In this document: positions 41,825 to 51,800 of the stretch, piece by piece | Position numbering within the stretch: position 1 is the stretch's first letter | Layout: the number at the start of each line of letters is the position of its first letter | Assembly (NCBI RefSeq): GCF_027921445.1 | Contig: NZ_CP115667.1 | Span: forward strand, 1,426,001 to 1,490,000 | Length of the DNA stretch: 64,000 bases | Source of the DNA: Peptoniphilus equinus | Lineage (GTDB): Bacteria > Bacillota > Clostridia > Tissierellales > Peptoniphilaceae | Reading direction: 5' to 3' | Position numbers and translations under genes: made by a program | Notes under the pieces: generated by a model | Databases searched by the model: none | Told to the model about the DNA's origin: nothing | What the model saw: only the letters and a program-made list of their open reading frames with translations

Positions 41825-43216
41825 ATGACAACCCTGGACTGTATTCGAAACACTCGTCCGCTCATACACTGTTTCACCGGGACGGTCACATCCAACGATG
41901 TGGCCAACGCCCTTCTCGCCATCGGCGCGTCGCCTTTTATGGGGGAAGCCGAGGAGGATCTCTCGGAGATTCTCGCTGTGGCAAAAGGTCTGTATATCAA
42001 TCTTGCCGGCATTACCCGTAAGCGCTACCGGCTGATGCGCCGTGCCGTGACTCTCGCCCACGAACACGGCGTGCCGGTCACATTAGACGCTGTCGGCGCC
42101 GGGAGCACCGTCTTTCGCACCACCTGTGCCAAAGAGCTACTCGCCATGGGCGTGACGCTGCTTCACGGCAACGCCTCGGAACTTGCCGCTCTGGTTCTGG
42201 GCACGACGAACACAAAAGGTGTGGACAGCGACAAGCTCTCCTGTGATTTAAAAACCTTGGCACACCGTGCGTCCACAACCTTTCACACCATTGTCGTTCT
42301 CTCCGGCCCCACCGACTACATTGCCGACGGGAAAGACACGCTCTCACGGACAGGCGGTTCTGCCATGATGCCTGATCTCACCGGCACCGGATGCATCTTA
42401 AGCGGTCTCTTGTGTGCGGCGATGAGTGCAAGTGTCTCGACGTCGTCGGCTGTGGAGATAGTGGATCTGATGAACGCCGCCGGTGCCTACGCCGAAAGCC
42501 GCTCTTGCGGCATGGGAGATTTTCACCGTGAACTGTTTAACGGACTGTCCCGCTATACGCAACCTCACGCTCCGAAAACGCGAGCCTCCTTTGACCCGAC
42601 GTTGTACTTAATCACCGACAACCGTCTCTTTCAAGGCGATCTTCTCTCTGCCGTGGAAGCTGCACTTCAAGGCGGGGTAAGTTTGGTGCAGCTTCGCGAC
42701 AAATCCTCGGACACACGGGACATCACAGCCGTGGCCAAGGCACTTCTTACCCTCTGCCGCCGCTACGACGTACCGCTTCTCATTGATGACCGTGTGGATG
42801 TAGCCATGGCTGTCGGTGCGGACGGCGTCCACCTGGGTCAAAAGGATCTGCCTGTTGCGGCCGCCCGTAAGCTATTAGGCCCCGACGCCATTATCGGCGC
42901 CACGGCAAAGACCGTCGATGCAGCTCTCGACGCACAACGTCAAGGGGCGGATTACCTCGGCGTGGGAGCGCTCTTTACAACGATCACCCACAGTGCACCG
43001 ATCCACACCACCTTTGATACCCTGCGCGCCATCCACGATGCCGTCACCATTCCCCTGGTCGGCATCGGCGGTATCAACGAAACGACGGCGCCACAGTTGA
43101 AAGGTCTGCCTATGGAGGGTTACGCCGTGGCGACAGGCATTCTGCTGTCCGATGATCCCGAGGCCACCAGCACCCGTTTGAAATCACTGTTTTTAAAAGG
43201 AGCTCACCATGAATAA
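41825..43216 (+). CDS. Fused hydroxyethylthiazole kinase / thiamine-phosphate synthase
   Basis: A 463-residue bifunctional protein. Residues 1-~250 are ThiM: RPLIHCFTGTVTSNDVANALLAIGASP, TLDAVGAGST, and the catalytic-cysteine loop DLTGTGCILSG. Residues ~260-463 are ThiE: YLITDNRLF, GGVSLVQLRDKSSDTR, DDRVDVAMAVGADGVHLGQ and the phosphate-binding PLVGIGGIN. Together they phosphorylate the thiazole alcohol and join it to HMP-diphosphate to make thiamine phosphate. No stop or frameshift separates the halves. The order is the reverse of yeast Thi6 (ThiE-ThiM). Controlled by the TPP riboswitch; overlaps the thiW-like gene by 8 nt. Confidence 0.93.
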   Translation: MTTLDCIRNTRPLIHCFTGTVTSNDVANALLAIGASPFMGEAEEDLSEILAVAKGLYINLAGITRKRYRLMRRAVTLAHEHGVPVTLDAVGAGSTVFRTTCAKELLAMGVTLLHGNASELAALVLGTTNTKGVDSDKLSCDLKTLAHRASTTFHTIVVLSGPTDYIADGKDTLSRTGGSAMMPDLTGTGCILSGLLCAAMSASVSTSSAVEIVDLMNAAGAYAESRSCGMGDFHRELFNGLSRYTQPHAPKTRASFDPTLYLITDNRLFQGDLLSAVEAALQGGVSLVQLRDKSSDTRDITAVAKALLTLCRRYDVPLLIDDRVDVAMAVGADGVHLGQKDLPVAAARKLLGPDAIIGATAKTVDAALDAQRQGADYLGVGALFTTITHSAPIHTTFDTLRAIHDAVTIPLVGIGGINETTAPQLKGLPMEGYAVATGILLSDDPEATSTRLKSLFLKGAHHE

Positions 43217-43715
43217 ACACCGTTCCATGATCCTTGCCGCCCTCTTTGCCGCCATCAACATCGCCGTCTCAAGCGTGGCTTTTATCACCAACTTTGTCCC
43301 CTTTCAACACGCCACCAACGTGGTGGGCGCCGTCTTCCTGGGACCGACGTACAACTTCGCCCAAGCCATGATCTCCGCCACAGTGCGGTGTCTGTTCCTC
43401 GGCCGTCCCTTTACCGCCTATACCGGCGCGGTAATCGGGGCCGTCCTCGCCGCGGTGTGCTATAAAAAAAGCCGCGCCCTCCTCGCCGCAGCCGCCGGCG
43501 AAGTCGTCGGCACTGGGATTATCGGGGCACTGCTAAGCTACCTGCCCATGAAGTATCTCTTTATTTTCCCCGGCATGAACCTCGCTCGCGAACCGTTTTG
43601 GTTCTTTGTCCCCCTTTGGGTCCCCGCCACCATCACCGGAGGCATAGTCGGCGTCCTCCTCGCCAAGGCACTCCTTCACAGCGGCCTCAAACCCTTTGAC
43701 GACCCACGCCGCTAA
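43209..43715 (+). CDS. thiW: ThiW-type ECF transporter S component
   Basis: A 168-residue protein with five or so membrane helices; segments FITNFVPFQHATNVVGAVFLGP and MISATVRCLFLGRPFTAYTGA fit ThiW, the substrate-binding subunit for thiazole precursor uptake by energy-coupling-factor transporters. Position after the kinase domain supports import of hydroxyethylthiazole. The shared ATPase and T subunits must be encoded elsewhere. Confidence 0.88.
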   Translation: MNKHRSMILAALFAAINIAVSSVAFITNFVPFQHATNVVGAVFLGPTYNFAQAMISATVRCLFLGRPFTAYTGAVIGAVLAAVCYKKSRALLAAAAGEVVGTGIIGALLSYLPMKYLFIFPGMNLAREPFWFFVPLWVPATITGGIVGVLLAKALLHSGLKPFDDPRR

Positions 43716-43835
43716 CCCGATATTGCTCCCCACCGTCATCTACAGACAGGAGAATCAAAAGGTCCTCGCCATCACAAGTGCGCTAATCTGTATACCATCC
43801 GTCGCCTTGTCCCACCGTTGACACATATCTAAAAA

Positions 43836-43884
43836 GAAAAAGGCCTAAACGATCCCATCAAAGATCGTCTTAGGCCTAAATTTG
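43836..43884. terminator. Hairpin terminator between thiW and the lipoprotein gene
   Basis: AGGCCTAAACGATC (43841-43854) pairs with 43863-43877 with one bulged C; A/T-rich flanks on both sides. Likely shared by the two convergent transcripts. The rest of 43716-43969 shows no gene. Confidence 0.65.
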
Positions 43885-43969
43885 TCCATGATCTATTTAC
43901 AATTTATGCAACGACTACACGTCATAAGCTGTCGTATCAAAAAGTGTCTAAAGTTTTGCATCGCCTGAA

Positions 43970-44740
43970 CTATAGACTTTTAATCGCTTCCGGAATGTCG
44001 ATGGTCTCAAGTTGATTGACAGCGTCATACGTGCCGCTCTGTTTTATCCGAGTAACGTCATCGCTCGCCTTATTTAAAAAGCTTGCTTCCCATTCAAAAG
44101 ACGTAGGCAGATACGTCTCTTTTTCAAAAGAAAATTGAGCTGTTATTGAAGTTAGCTCACCTACGAACGAGCTAGTCGAATCTCCAAAAAGAATGCTTTG
44201 AATGTCAGCTATATTGTCTGCACTCGATGCCAAGGTTGCTATATAAGAAGCTTCCGTCTCTGCCAGCTCATAGTAACGCTCCAGGTCTTTCAAAATAGAA
44301 TTGGAATCGATAGTTGTTTCAGGCTTAAAAGTAGGTACGTCGTCACCGCCTGTGACTTCTTCTTCAAGAGTCTGTTGACGCCACGCGCCGCCGTTTTCCC
44401 TATAGAACATTGTCTCACCGGTCACATAAGTTTCAATGTCCCTTTTTATATCCCCCGTGACATGTTCCCACGTTGCGTGATACGCCTTAGGTTCTTTGAT
44501 ATGTTGAATACTGCCGTCGGTAGCGGTGACTTCTTTATCCGTGTCCGACTGCTCATGAAGTACGGCTTCATTATGCATAGTAACGTCATAACTCATTAAA
44601 TCCTGTTCTGTCAGAAGTTTTGAAAAGACCTCGTCTCGACTTGCAGTTTCAGCATCTGTGCTTGCATTGTTTTGCTCACTTTGCGAACATCCCGCCAAAA
44701 ATAGAACGAGAAGCAGCGGTACTACTAAATATTTTTTCAT
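43970..44740 (-). CDS. Surface lipoprotein, possible DUF6612/LolA-like fold
   Basis: A 256-residue lipoprotein with lipobox LFLAGC (Cys18). The mature chain has a low-complexity linker, then alternating strands and helices (SYDVTMHNEAVLHEQSD; HATWEHVTGDIKRDIETYV; FYRENGGAWRQQTLEE), which recalls the DUF6612 / LppX-LolA type of lipid-binding lipoproteins; this family link is from pattern only. GGAGG site before the ATG. Its promoter spacer contains eight consecutive G on the minus strand, so expression may switch on and off by slippage. Confidence 0.8.
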   Translation of the reverse strand: MKKYLVVPLLLVLFLAGCSQSEQNNASTDAETASRDEVFSKLLTEQDLMSYDVTMHNEAVLHEQSDTDKEVTATDGSIQHIKEPKAYHATWEHVTGDIKRDIETYVTGETMFYRENGGAWRQQTLEEEVTGGDDVPTFKPETTIDSNSILKDLERYYELAETEASYIATLASSADNIADIQSILFGDSTSSFVGELTSITAQFSFEKETYLPTSFEWEASFLNKASDDVTRIKQSGTYDAVNQLETIDIPEAIKSL

Positions 44741-44760
44741 AAGAACCCTCCTTTGTTGTC

Positions 44761-44791
44761 ATTATATTATTTACCCCCCCCGATAGTTCAA
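44761..44791 (-). promoter_or_regulatory. Lipoprotein promoter with G8 tract in the spacer
   Basis: TTGAAC (44791-44786) and TATAAT (44766-44761) on the minus strand are 19 nt apart, and the spacer includes G8 (44781-44774). A two-base contraction would give the optimal 17-nt spacing. Confidence 0.65.
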
Positions 44792-44855
44792 GCATTCGTT
44801 TTCAAAGAAAATCAATAGCTCTCAATCCGTCAGCCCTACCTCTTCTCTCCTCCAC

Positions 44856-44890
44856 TAAAAAAGCTATGCCGAATACTCAGCATAGCTTTT
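44856..44890 (-). terminator. Terminator of the secreted copper-amine-oxidase-N-like gene
   Basis: AAAGCTATGC/GCATAGCTTT perfect 10-bp stem followed by T6 on the minus strand. Confidence 0.9.
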
Positions 44891-44903
44891 GTCTTTCTCG
44901 GTT

Positions 44904-46007
44904 TTATCGTACCACTTGTGTGGCGCGCATTTGCATCCCGTATTGATCTTTCATGACAATATCAAGTAGTGTGTCTGTCTTTTTGACTTCAGTCACTTCA
45001 TAGCTTGTCACATAGATGAGTTTACCGCTCTTGTCATAGACTTCGGAACGATTGGCTCCGGTGTTCGGTACATAGACCAGAACAGTGAGATCTCCGGAAG
45101 TAAAGTGCTTTTCCAGTGAGCCGCCGCGATTTAACATGGTAGCGCCCGCCGCAGCAACGCGTTTATCAGTGTCTAAATAATAGACTTTGCCGCCCATCAC
45201 AAACATATCGGAGGCGCCTTGCTGTACGTTGCCGTCCACAGAAGCTTCTTTGACAATCTTACCGGTCTTCAGGTCATAGCTGTAGAAGCCTGAACCGGAT
45301 ACGAAGATAAGCTTGTCGCCGTTGCGATTAAAGGTACGGATGTCCATATTGGAGACCATTTTGGAATCCTTGCCAACAGTCGCTTCTTTAAAGAGACGGT
45401 AGTCGGTGCCGTTGGTCTTAATCACGTAGTAGTAACCGTTGTAGTATTCATTTTTCGATACATCGGTCCATGTCGGCGTCGCAGGTGTCGGTGTCTTGGT
45501 GTTGTTGGAATTGATCACAAGGCCCTTTTGCGGAGTGAATTCATAATCCCATCCGAAGTTGTCCACACTGAAGCGCCATGTCATCGGGAAGTAGGTCACA
45601 TCTCTAAAAATGAGCAGCGGATATTGTTCTGCTTGGTTGTTGATGGCGTTGCCGTTGACACGGATTGGAAAACTTGGAACATTGACCATAAAGCTGTTCT
45701 GATTTTTCACGCCGGTGTTGTAAAATTCATACTTGCCGCTGACACCGGTCTTGTTGACGCTGAGGCCGGCATTTAAATCCCACGCTGTCTCCAAACCTAA
45801 AAAACGGGAGGTGTAATAGGTCATTGGGAAATAGGTGATGTCCTTATAGACGATGAGTGGATACTCAGAGGTGGTATTGTCCGCCTTGACACCATTGAGT
45901 GTGACATCAAATTTAGGCAGGGTTGCCATTTCTGTACGGGCTTCAACTTTTGTCGATACAGTAAACAGGCTGACCGCCAAAAGTGCCATTGTCATAAATT
46001 TTTTCAT
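44904..46007 (-). CDS. Secreted protein with copper-amine-oxidase-N-like repeats and beta-propeller-like region
   Basis: A 367-residue exported protein; signal peptide ends near KVEA (23). Two related modules follow, each with a Y-P-L-(I/L)-(V/F)-(Y/R)-(K/R)-D-(I/V)-T-Y-F-P-M-T core (about 49-63 and 128-143), as in the copper amine oxidase N-terminal domain used as a wall or stalk module. After a Pro/Thr linker come ~180 residues of repeated strands (YYYVIKTNGTDYRLFKEA; MFVMGGKVYYLDTDKR) like DUF5050-type propeller blades. Function unknown; likely envelope-associated. Confidence 0.78.
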   Translation of the reverse strand: MKKFMTMALLAVSLFTVSTKVEARTEMATLPKFDVTLNGVKADNTTSEYPLIVYKDITYFPMTYYTSRFLGLETAWDLNAGLSVNKTGVSGKYEFYNTGVKNQNSFMVNVPSFPIRVNGNAINNQAEQYPLLIFRDVTYFPMTWRFSVDNFGWDYEFTPQKGLVINSNNTKTPTPATPTWTDVSKNEYYNGYYYVIKTNGTDYRLFKEATVGKDSKMVSNMDIRTFNRNGDKLIFVSGSGFYSYDLKTGKIVKEASVDGNVQQGASDMFVMGGKVYYLDTDKRVAAAGATMLNRGGSLEKHFTSGDLTVLVYVPNTGANRSEVYDKSGKLIYVTSYEVTEVKKTDTLLDIVMKDQYGMQMRATQVVR

Positions 46008-46027
46008 AGTATCATCTCCTTGTTCTT

Positions 46028-46056
46028 ATTGTCGTTCATGAGACGTTTGCTTTCAA
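46028..46056 (-). promoter_or_regulatory. Probable promoter of the secreted protein gene
   Basis: TTGAAA (46056-46051), 17-nt spacer, GACAAT (46033-46028), close to an AAGGAG site. Confidence 0.45.
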
Positions 46057-46126
46057 GAACAGAGCCGTTACAGTTTAAAGACTATTCCGTTTCAAGTTCT
46101 AAGATTTAGTAAATTTAACGTTTATC

Positions 46127-47875
46127 TCAATAACTGCCTCGCTCCACCGTGCCGCTTTCGCAGTCGATGGTGACGATATCCCCGGTGCGGATCTTACTCA
46201 TTGCAAGCTCTGCCCCCACCACGCTTGGAAGTCCCAAGGCGATGGCGGTAATGGCGGCGTGAGAGGTATACCCTGCGACCTCTGCCACCAACCCTCCGGC
46301 TTTTTCTACAAACTTCATAATATCTTTGTCCGTGTTGTTGCAGACGATAATATCCCCGGCGGCGAAGTGCTCCACCAAATCTTCATGGGTGTGAGCCACA
46401 ACGGCACGCCCGGTGATGTGCTTACCTCCAAGACCGATGCCTCTTGAGAGGACTTCGGCAATGGTTTGAACTTTGATCAAGTTCGTCGAGCCGCTTAAGC
46501 CAACAGGTACTCCTGCGGTGATAACCACCACGTCACCCTCGTGACACAAGCCCTCTTCCATCACTCGCACGACGGAGTTTCTAAAGACCTCATCCGTGGT
46601 GGTCAGTGCCGGCACGAGAATGGATTGCGTACCCCAGGTGAGCATGAGCTGACGGCGCACACGTTCGGAAGTCGTCGCCGCAATAATCGGTGACTTAGGA
46701 CGAAACTTGGCAATGGCACGCGTGGTGGATCCGGAGGTGGTGGCAGTGATAATCGCCGCCGCATTCAAATCCTGGGCCACGGTACACGTGGATTTTCCGA
46801 TGGCATTGGTGATGTTGGTGGAGAGTTCGGCAATGCGGGACTCGAGAAGCGCGTGATAATCAATAGAGTCTTCCGTGACCTCTACAATTTCACGCATAGT
46901 GCGCACCGCATTTAACGGATACTTGCCGCTTGCCGTCTCCCCGGAGAGCATGACTGCACTGGTCCCGTCAAGCACGGCATTCGCCACGTCGCCGGCCTCG
47001 GCCCGAGTCGGACGAGGATTGCGAATCATAGAGTCGAGCATCTGGGTGGCGGTGATAACCGATTTGCCTGCCAAGTTGCACTTCTTAATCATCTCCTTTT
47101 GTGCCAAAGGCACCCGCTCTGTCGGAATCTCCACGCCTAAATCGCCGCGAGCTACCATAATGCCGTCGGAGACTTTCAAGATTTGATCCAGATTCTCCAA
47201 GCCTTGCTCCGATTCAATTTTGGCAATGATTTTGATGTCGTAATTGCCGGCATCTTCAAGAACCTTGCGAATTTCCAGGACGTCTGCGGCGTTTCGGACA
47301 AACGATGCGGCAATGAAGTCGATGTCGTTGGCCACACCGAAGAGAATGTCTTCCTTATCCTTATCGTTTAAGAGCGGCAGTTTTAAATCAATCCCCGGCG
47401 CGTTGACGCCCTTTCGCCCGGATATCAGGCCGCCGTTTTCCACGGTAGTAAAAATTTCGGTATCTTTGACTTGCTCCACTCTCAGGCCCACCAGACCGTC
47501 ATCGATGAGAATCCGTCCGCCGACTTTGACATCGTCCGGGAGTGATTTATACGTGACTGAGGCCATCGTTTCATCGCCAAGGACATCCCGCGTGGTCAGG
47601 ATATATGTGTCGCCGCTTTCCAATCGAACTTCTTTATTGTCTTTAAACAGACCCAGGCGAATTTCCGGTCCTTTGGTATCCAACATAATGGCGACAGGCT
47701 TGTCAATATCCGCACGCACTTTTTTAATACGCTCAATCTTTCTCAAATGCTCGTCGTGGGTGCCGTGTGAAAAGTTCAATCGGCACACGTCCACGCCTTC
47801 GAGCATCAATGCTTTTAACATCTCTTCAGACTCGGAAGCCGGACCGATCGTTGCCACAATTTTCGTCTTTTTCAT
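46127..47875 (-). CDS. pyk: Pyruvate kinase
   Basis: A 582-residue pyruvate kinase with the extra C-terminal PEP-utilizer mobile domain found in Bacillota. Landmarks are KIVATIGPASES, LNFSHGTHDEH, the active-site IMVARGDLGVEIP and ATQMLDSM, and at the C-terminus GGLVAEVAGYTSHAAITAIALGLP, where the histidine of the PEP-utilizer motif is retained (TSHAAI). Last gene of whiA-HPr-dnaE-pfkA-pyk; 12 nt after pfkA. Confidence 0.96.
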   Translation of the reverse strand: MKKTKIVATIGPASESEEMLKALMLEGVDVCRLNFSHGTHDEHLRKIERIKKVRADIDKPVAIMLDTKGPEIRLGLFKDNKEVRLESGDTYILTTRDVLGDETMASVTYKSLPDDVKVGGRILIDDGLVGLRVEQVKDTEIFTTVENGGLISGRKGVNAPGIDLKLPLLNDKDKEDILFGVANDIDFIAASFVRNAADVLEIRKVLEDAGNYDIKIIAKIESEQGLENLDQILKVSDGIMVARGDLGVEIPTERVPLAQKEMIKKCNLAGKSVITATQMLDSMIRNPRPTRAEAGDVANAVLDGTSAVMLSGETASGKYPLNAVRTMREIVEVTEDSIDYHALLESRIAELSTNITNAIGKSTCTVAQDLNAAAIITATTSGSTTRAIAKFRPKSPIIAATTSERVRRQLMLTWGTQSILVPALTTTDEVFRNSVVRVMEEGLCHEGDVVVITAGVPVGLSGSTNLIKVQTIAEVLSRGIGLGGKHITGRAVVAHTHEDLVEHFAAGDIIVCNNTDKDIMKFVEKAGGLVAEVAGYTSHAAITAIALGLPSVVGAELAMSKIRTGDIVTIDCESGTVERGSY

Positions 47876-47887
47876 AGTATTTCTCCT

Positions 47888-48847
47888 TTAAATGGACGTG
47901 ATGGTGAGAATATCTTCCAAGTTGTCTCTGTAGACTTTCTTCACATTCACCGCTTCAACGAGAGGCATCTCATTAAACTTACCGTCATTGTAGCCGATGG
48001 CCACCGCTTTCTTCCCGGCCGAAAGCGCCTCGACGGCAGCTACCCCCATATTGGACCCTAAAATGCGGTCCACAACACTTGGACTGCCGCCCCGTTGAAT
48101 GTAGCCGAGCACTGTGACACGAGTGACGATGCCGGTCAATTCCTCAAAGTGCGTTTTGATATCTTCTGCATCGCCCGCCCCTTCAGCCAGGATAATAATG
48201 TGGTGACGCTTGCCGCGGTTCTTCCCTTCAATGGCTTTTTTGGCAATGCTGTCCATATCGAAAGGGTGCTCCGGCACGATAATACTCTCGGCCCCTGCAG
48301 CAAGACCGGCATAGAGGGCGATGTCTCCGCAGTTGCGTCCCATCACTTCCACGATGTTGGCCCGGCCGTGGGACTCGGTAGTGTCCCGAATGCGAGAGAT
48401 GGCTTCAGTGACGGTATCCACAGCGGTAAAAAATCCGATGGTGTAGTCGGTATAACCCATGTCATTGTCGATGGTAAGCGGCAGACACGCCACGGCAATG
48501 CCGTGCTCTGAAAGCTTCAACGCGCCTTTCATGGTGCCGTCCCCGCCTAACACAACCAGTTGATCAATGTCGAAAACCTCCAAGACGTTTAACGCCTTTT
48601 GGAAGCCTTCCTCCGTCATAAAGCGTTCGGAGCGGCTGGTCCCTAATATCGTCCCGCCGCGCTGAATGATGTCTCCGACGCTGGATGCGTTCATCTCGAT
48701 GACGTCGCCGTCGATGAGCCCCTCATACCCTCTTCGAATGCCATATACTTTGATGCCTTTGTACAGGGCTGCGCGGACACTGGCACGAATAACGGCATTC
48801 ATCCCCGGCGCATCGCCGCCGCTTGTGAGTATTCCTATATTTTTCAT
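47888..48847 (-). CDS. pfkA: ATP-dependent 6-phosphofructokinase
   Basis: A 319-residue glycolytic kinase. GILTSGGDAPGMNAVIR (5-21), GGTILGTSRSE, LGGDGTMKGA and the catalytic PLTIDND and MGRNCGDIALYA segments show the ATP-dependent, bacterial group A type (GGDGT/G104-type residue indicates ATP rather than PPi use). 8 nt after dnaE, 12 nt before pyk; same operon. Confidence 0.96.
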   Translation of the reverse strand: MKNIGILTSGGDAPGMNAVIRASVRAALYKGIKVYGIRRGYEGLIDGDVIEMNASSVGDIIQRGGTILGTSRSERFMTEEGFQKALNVLEVFDIDQLVVLGGDGTMKGALKLSEHGIAVACLPLTIDNDMGYTDYTIGFFTAVDTVTEAISRIRDTTESHGRANIVEVMGRNCGDIALYAGLAAGAESIIVPEHPFDMDSIAKKAIEGKNRGKRHHIIILAEGAGDAEDIKTHFEELTGIVTRVTVLGYIQRGGSPSVVDRILGSNMGVAAVEALSAGKKAVAIGYNDGKFNEMPLVEAVNVKKVYRDNLEDILTITSI

Positions 48848-48855
48848 ATATACCT

Positions 48856-51800
48856 CTATTTTAAAATTATTTTATCTGCTGTCATGACGCTTTGCAGCTC
48901 AGCTCTCAGCTCAGCCATATCGCTCTTGGCAATGCTGTAGCCTCGAAGACCGTAAGCCTCTTTCGTATCCTCAAAGAAAAAGACCACCGGCGTCGCACCG
49001 CGATACTTGCGAAGCATGGACTTGACCACCTCGGTCATCCCCTGATCCCGAAGACTGAGATAGAGGGTTTGAGGTTTTGGCTCGCCGTCATCCAGCGGCA
49101 TAAGGGCGTCTACCAAAATTTTCGGCGACTCTACTTCCGAGGCTTGGATGTGACCTTCCAGCCTCACCAAACTGCCCTCTTTAAGTATCTGCCGAGCGGA
49201 TTCATAGACGTTGGGGAAGACCACCAGTTCAATGGTACCTTTCAAATCCTCCAGCTCGGCAAAAGCCATCATCTTTTTATTTTTAGTAATGAGTGTGCGC
49301 ACAGACTTGATCATACCCGCAAGACGGAGATTGCGTTTAGTGAAGCTATTATTTTGACCGTACTCGGTATGAAGGCTCAGCGTGTCGGTAGTGGTGGCGG
49401 CTTCCAGCTGGTCTTTATAGGTGTCCAGAGGGTGTCCCGATATATAAATACCCAGTATCTCTTTTTCCATTTCGAGCTTTTGCCGCTGATTGAAATCCTT
49501 GATGTTTGGAAGCGTCGTACCCACGTCCACATTGTCAAAGAGGGAAAACTGACCTTTGATATTCTTTCTACTTATGCCGAGAATCGTGTCGACATAGCCT
49601 TCATAGGCCGTGAGATGCTGTGCACGATTACCGGGAAGGGACGCTGTTGCTCCGGCTTTAATGAGGTACTCCAGACCCCGTTTGTTCAGCGCTGTCGAAC
49701 TATAGTCCGCCACGCGTTTAATCAGGTCGTATAAACTTTCAAAGGGCCCGCCGTCCTCACGTACCGCAACAATGGCGTCAATGAGGTTTTCGCCCAGATT
49801 CTTCACCGCTTTTAAGCCGAAACGAATCTTGCCGTCCTCCGTCGTGAACTTTTTGTAGCTCGCATTCACATCCGGCGGGAGCATAGCGATGCCCAGACGA
49901 TGACACTCCTCAGTGTAGAGGGAAACTTGACTCATCCGTCCCATAAAGCTTGAGATCTGCGCCGCCATAAATTCCACCGGGTAGTATCGCTTGAGGTAGG
50001 CCGTGCGATATGCCACCACGGAATAGGCCACGGAGTGAGACTTGTTAAACGCATAATTGGCAAAGTCAATCATCAAATCATAAATGGCATTGGCCGTGCC
50101 TTCGTCCACGCCTCGCCGGATCGCGCCGTCGATTTCCACCACGCCGTCCACCGTCTTACCGTAGATAAAGTGTTGCCGTTCTTCTTCCATCACTGCCATT
50201 TTCTTCTTACTCATCGCTCGGCGTAGCAAATCCGCTTGCCCGAGAGAGTATCCCGCCACCTTTTGGACAATCTGCATAACCTGCTCCTGATAGACAATAC
50301 AGCCGTAGGTCGTCTTTAAAATATCTTCCACGAGAGGATGGGGATAACTGATAAGGGACGGATTGTGCTTCGAGGCCACAAATTTCGGAATTTGGTTCAT
50401 CGGACCGGGACGGAAGAGTGCATTGGCCGCCACCAAGTCCTCAAAGGCCGTGGGACGCAGCTCTCTTAAAAAGTTGCGCATACCTTGAGATTCAAACTGA
50501 AAGATGCCGAGAGTTTCGGCGTCTTTAAACAGCGCAAGGATCTGAGGGTCATCAAGATCCGCCGTGCTGAAGTCGATATCCACGCCGTAGTTTTCTTTGA
50601 TAAGGGCAATGGCATCGCGAATGACGGTGAGTGTGCGCAGTCCGAGAAAATCCATTTTTAAAAGGCCAAGCTCTTCCAACTCAATCATGTTGAACTGGGT
50701 GGCGATGACATCGCCGTTGCGTGTCAGCGGCACATAGTGGGTGAGGGCATCTTTTGAAATCACCACACCGGCAGCGTGGGTGGATGTGTGCCGCGGCAAA
50801 CCCTCCAAGGCAATAGCCGTATCGATAAGTTTTTTGACATCCGGTTCACTGTCGTACTCTTTTTTCAGCTGCGGACTCATATCCAGCGCCTTTTCCAGCG
50901 TCATGTTCAACTCGTCCGGCACGAGTTTTGCCACATAGTCACACCGGCCGTAACTCAGATCCATGGCACGACCCACATCACGAATAGCCGCCTTTGCTCC
51001 CAGCGTCCCGAAGGTGACGATTTGTGCCACATTCTCCTTGCCGTAAGTCCGCACCACATAATCAATAACGCGCTCACGGCGCTCATAACAAAAGTCGATA
51101 TCGATATCCGGCATACTCACCCGCTCCGGATTGAGAAAACGTTCAAAGAGCAGATCAAAGCGCAGCGGATCGATATCAATAATATTTAAGGCGTACGAGA
51201 CAATGGAGCCTGCCGCCGAGCCCCGACCGGGGCCCACTTCCACATCATGGAGGCGGGCGTAGCGAATGAAATCCCAGACAATGAGAAAGTAATCGGTGTA
51301 GCCCATGGCCACAATCGTTTTAAACTCAAACTCGAAGCGCTCCCGAATGGCATCGGTGACAGTCCCGTAGCGAGAGACCAGACCTTCTTCCGCCAAGTGC
51401 CGCAGATAGCTCACATTGTCATAGCCTTCCGGCACATGAAAGTGCGGCAAATGAAGGTGGTGAAACTCCAACTCCACATGGCACCGGTCTGCAATGTTCT
51501 GCGTGTTCTGAAGCGCTTGCATATCCCCCGCAAATAGCGCCGCCATCTCTTCAGGACTTTTCACATAGAACTCGGGACTTGGAAACTTCATCCGGTTCTC
51601 CTCGGAAAGGACCGAGCCGGTCTGAATACAAAGCAAGGTGTCGTGGGCCACGTCATCACCTTTTTTAAGATAGTGGCAGTCGTTACTTGCAATCATTTCG
51701 ATACCCGTTTCTTTAGAAAGCCGACGCAGCGCCGCATTCACTTTTTTTTGTTCCAATATGCCGTGGTCTTGCAGCTCCAGGTAGAAATTCCCTTCACCGA

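Noticed and set aside
48892-49734. 280-residue plus-strand frame opposite dnaE
   Set aside because: Antisense shadow of the DnaE C-terminal region; no start signal.
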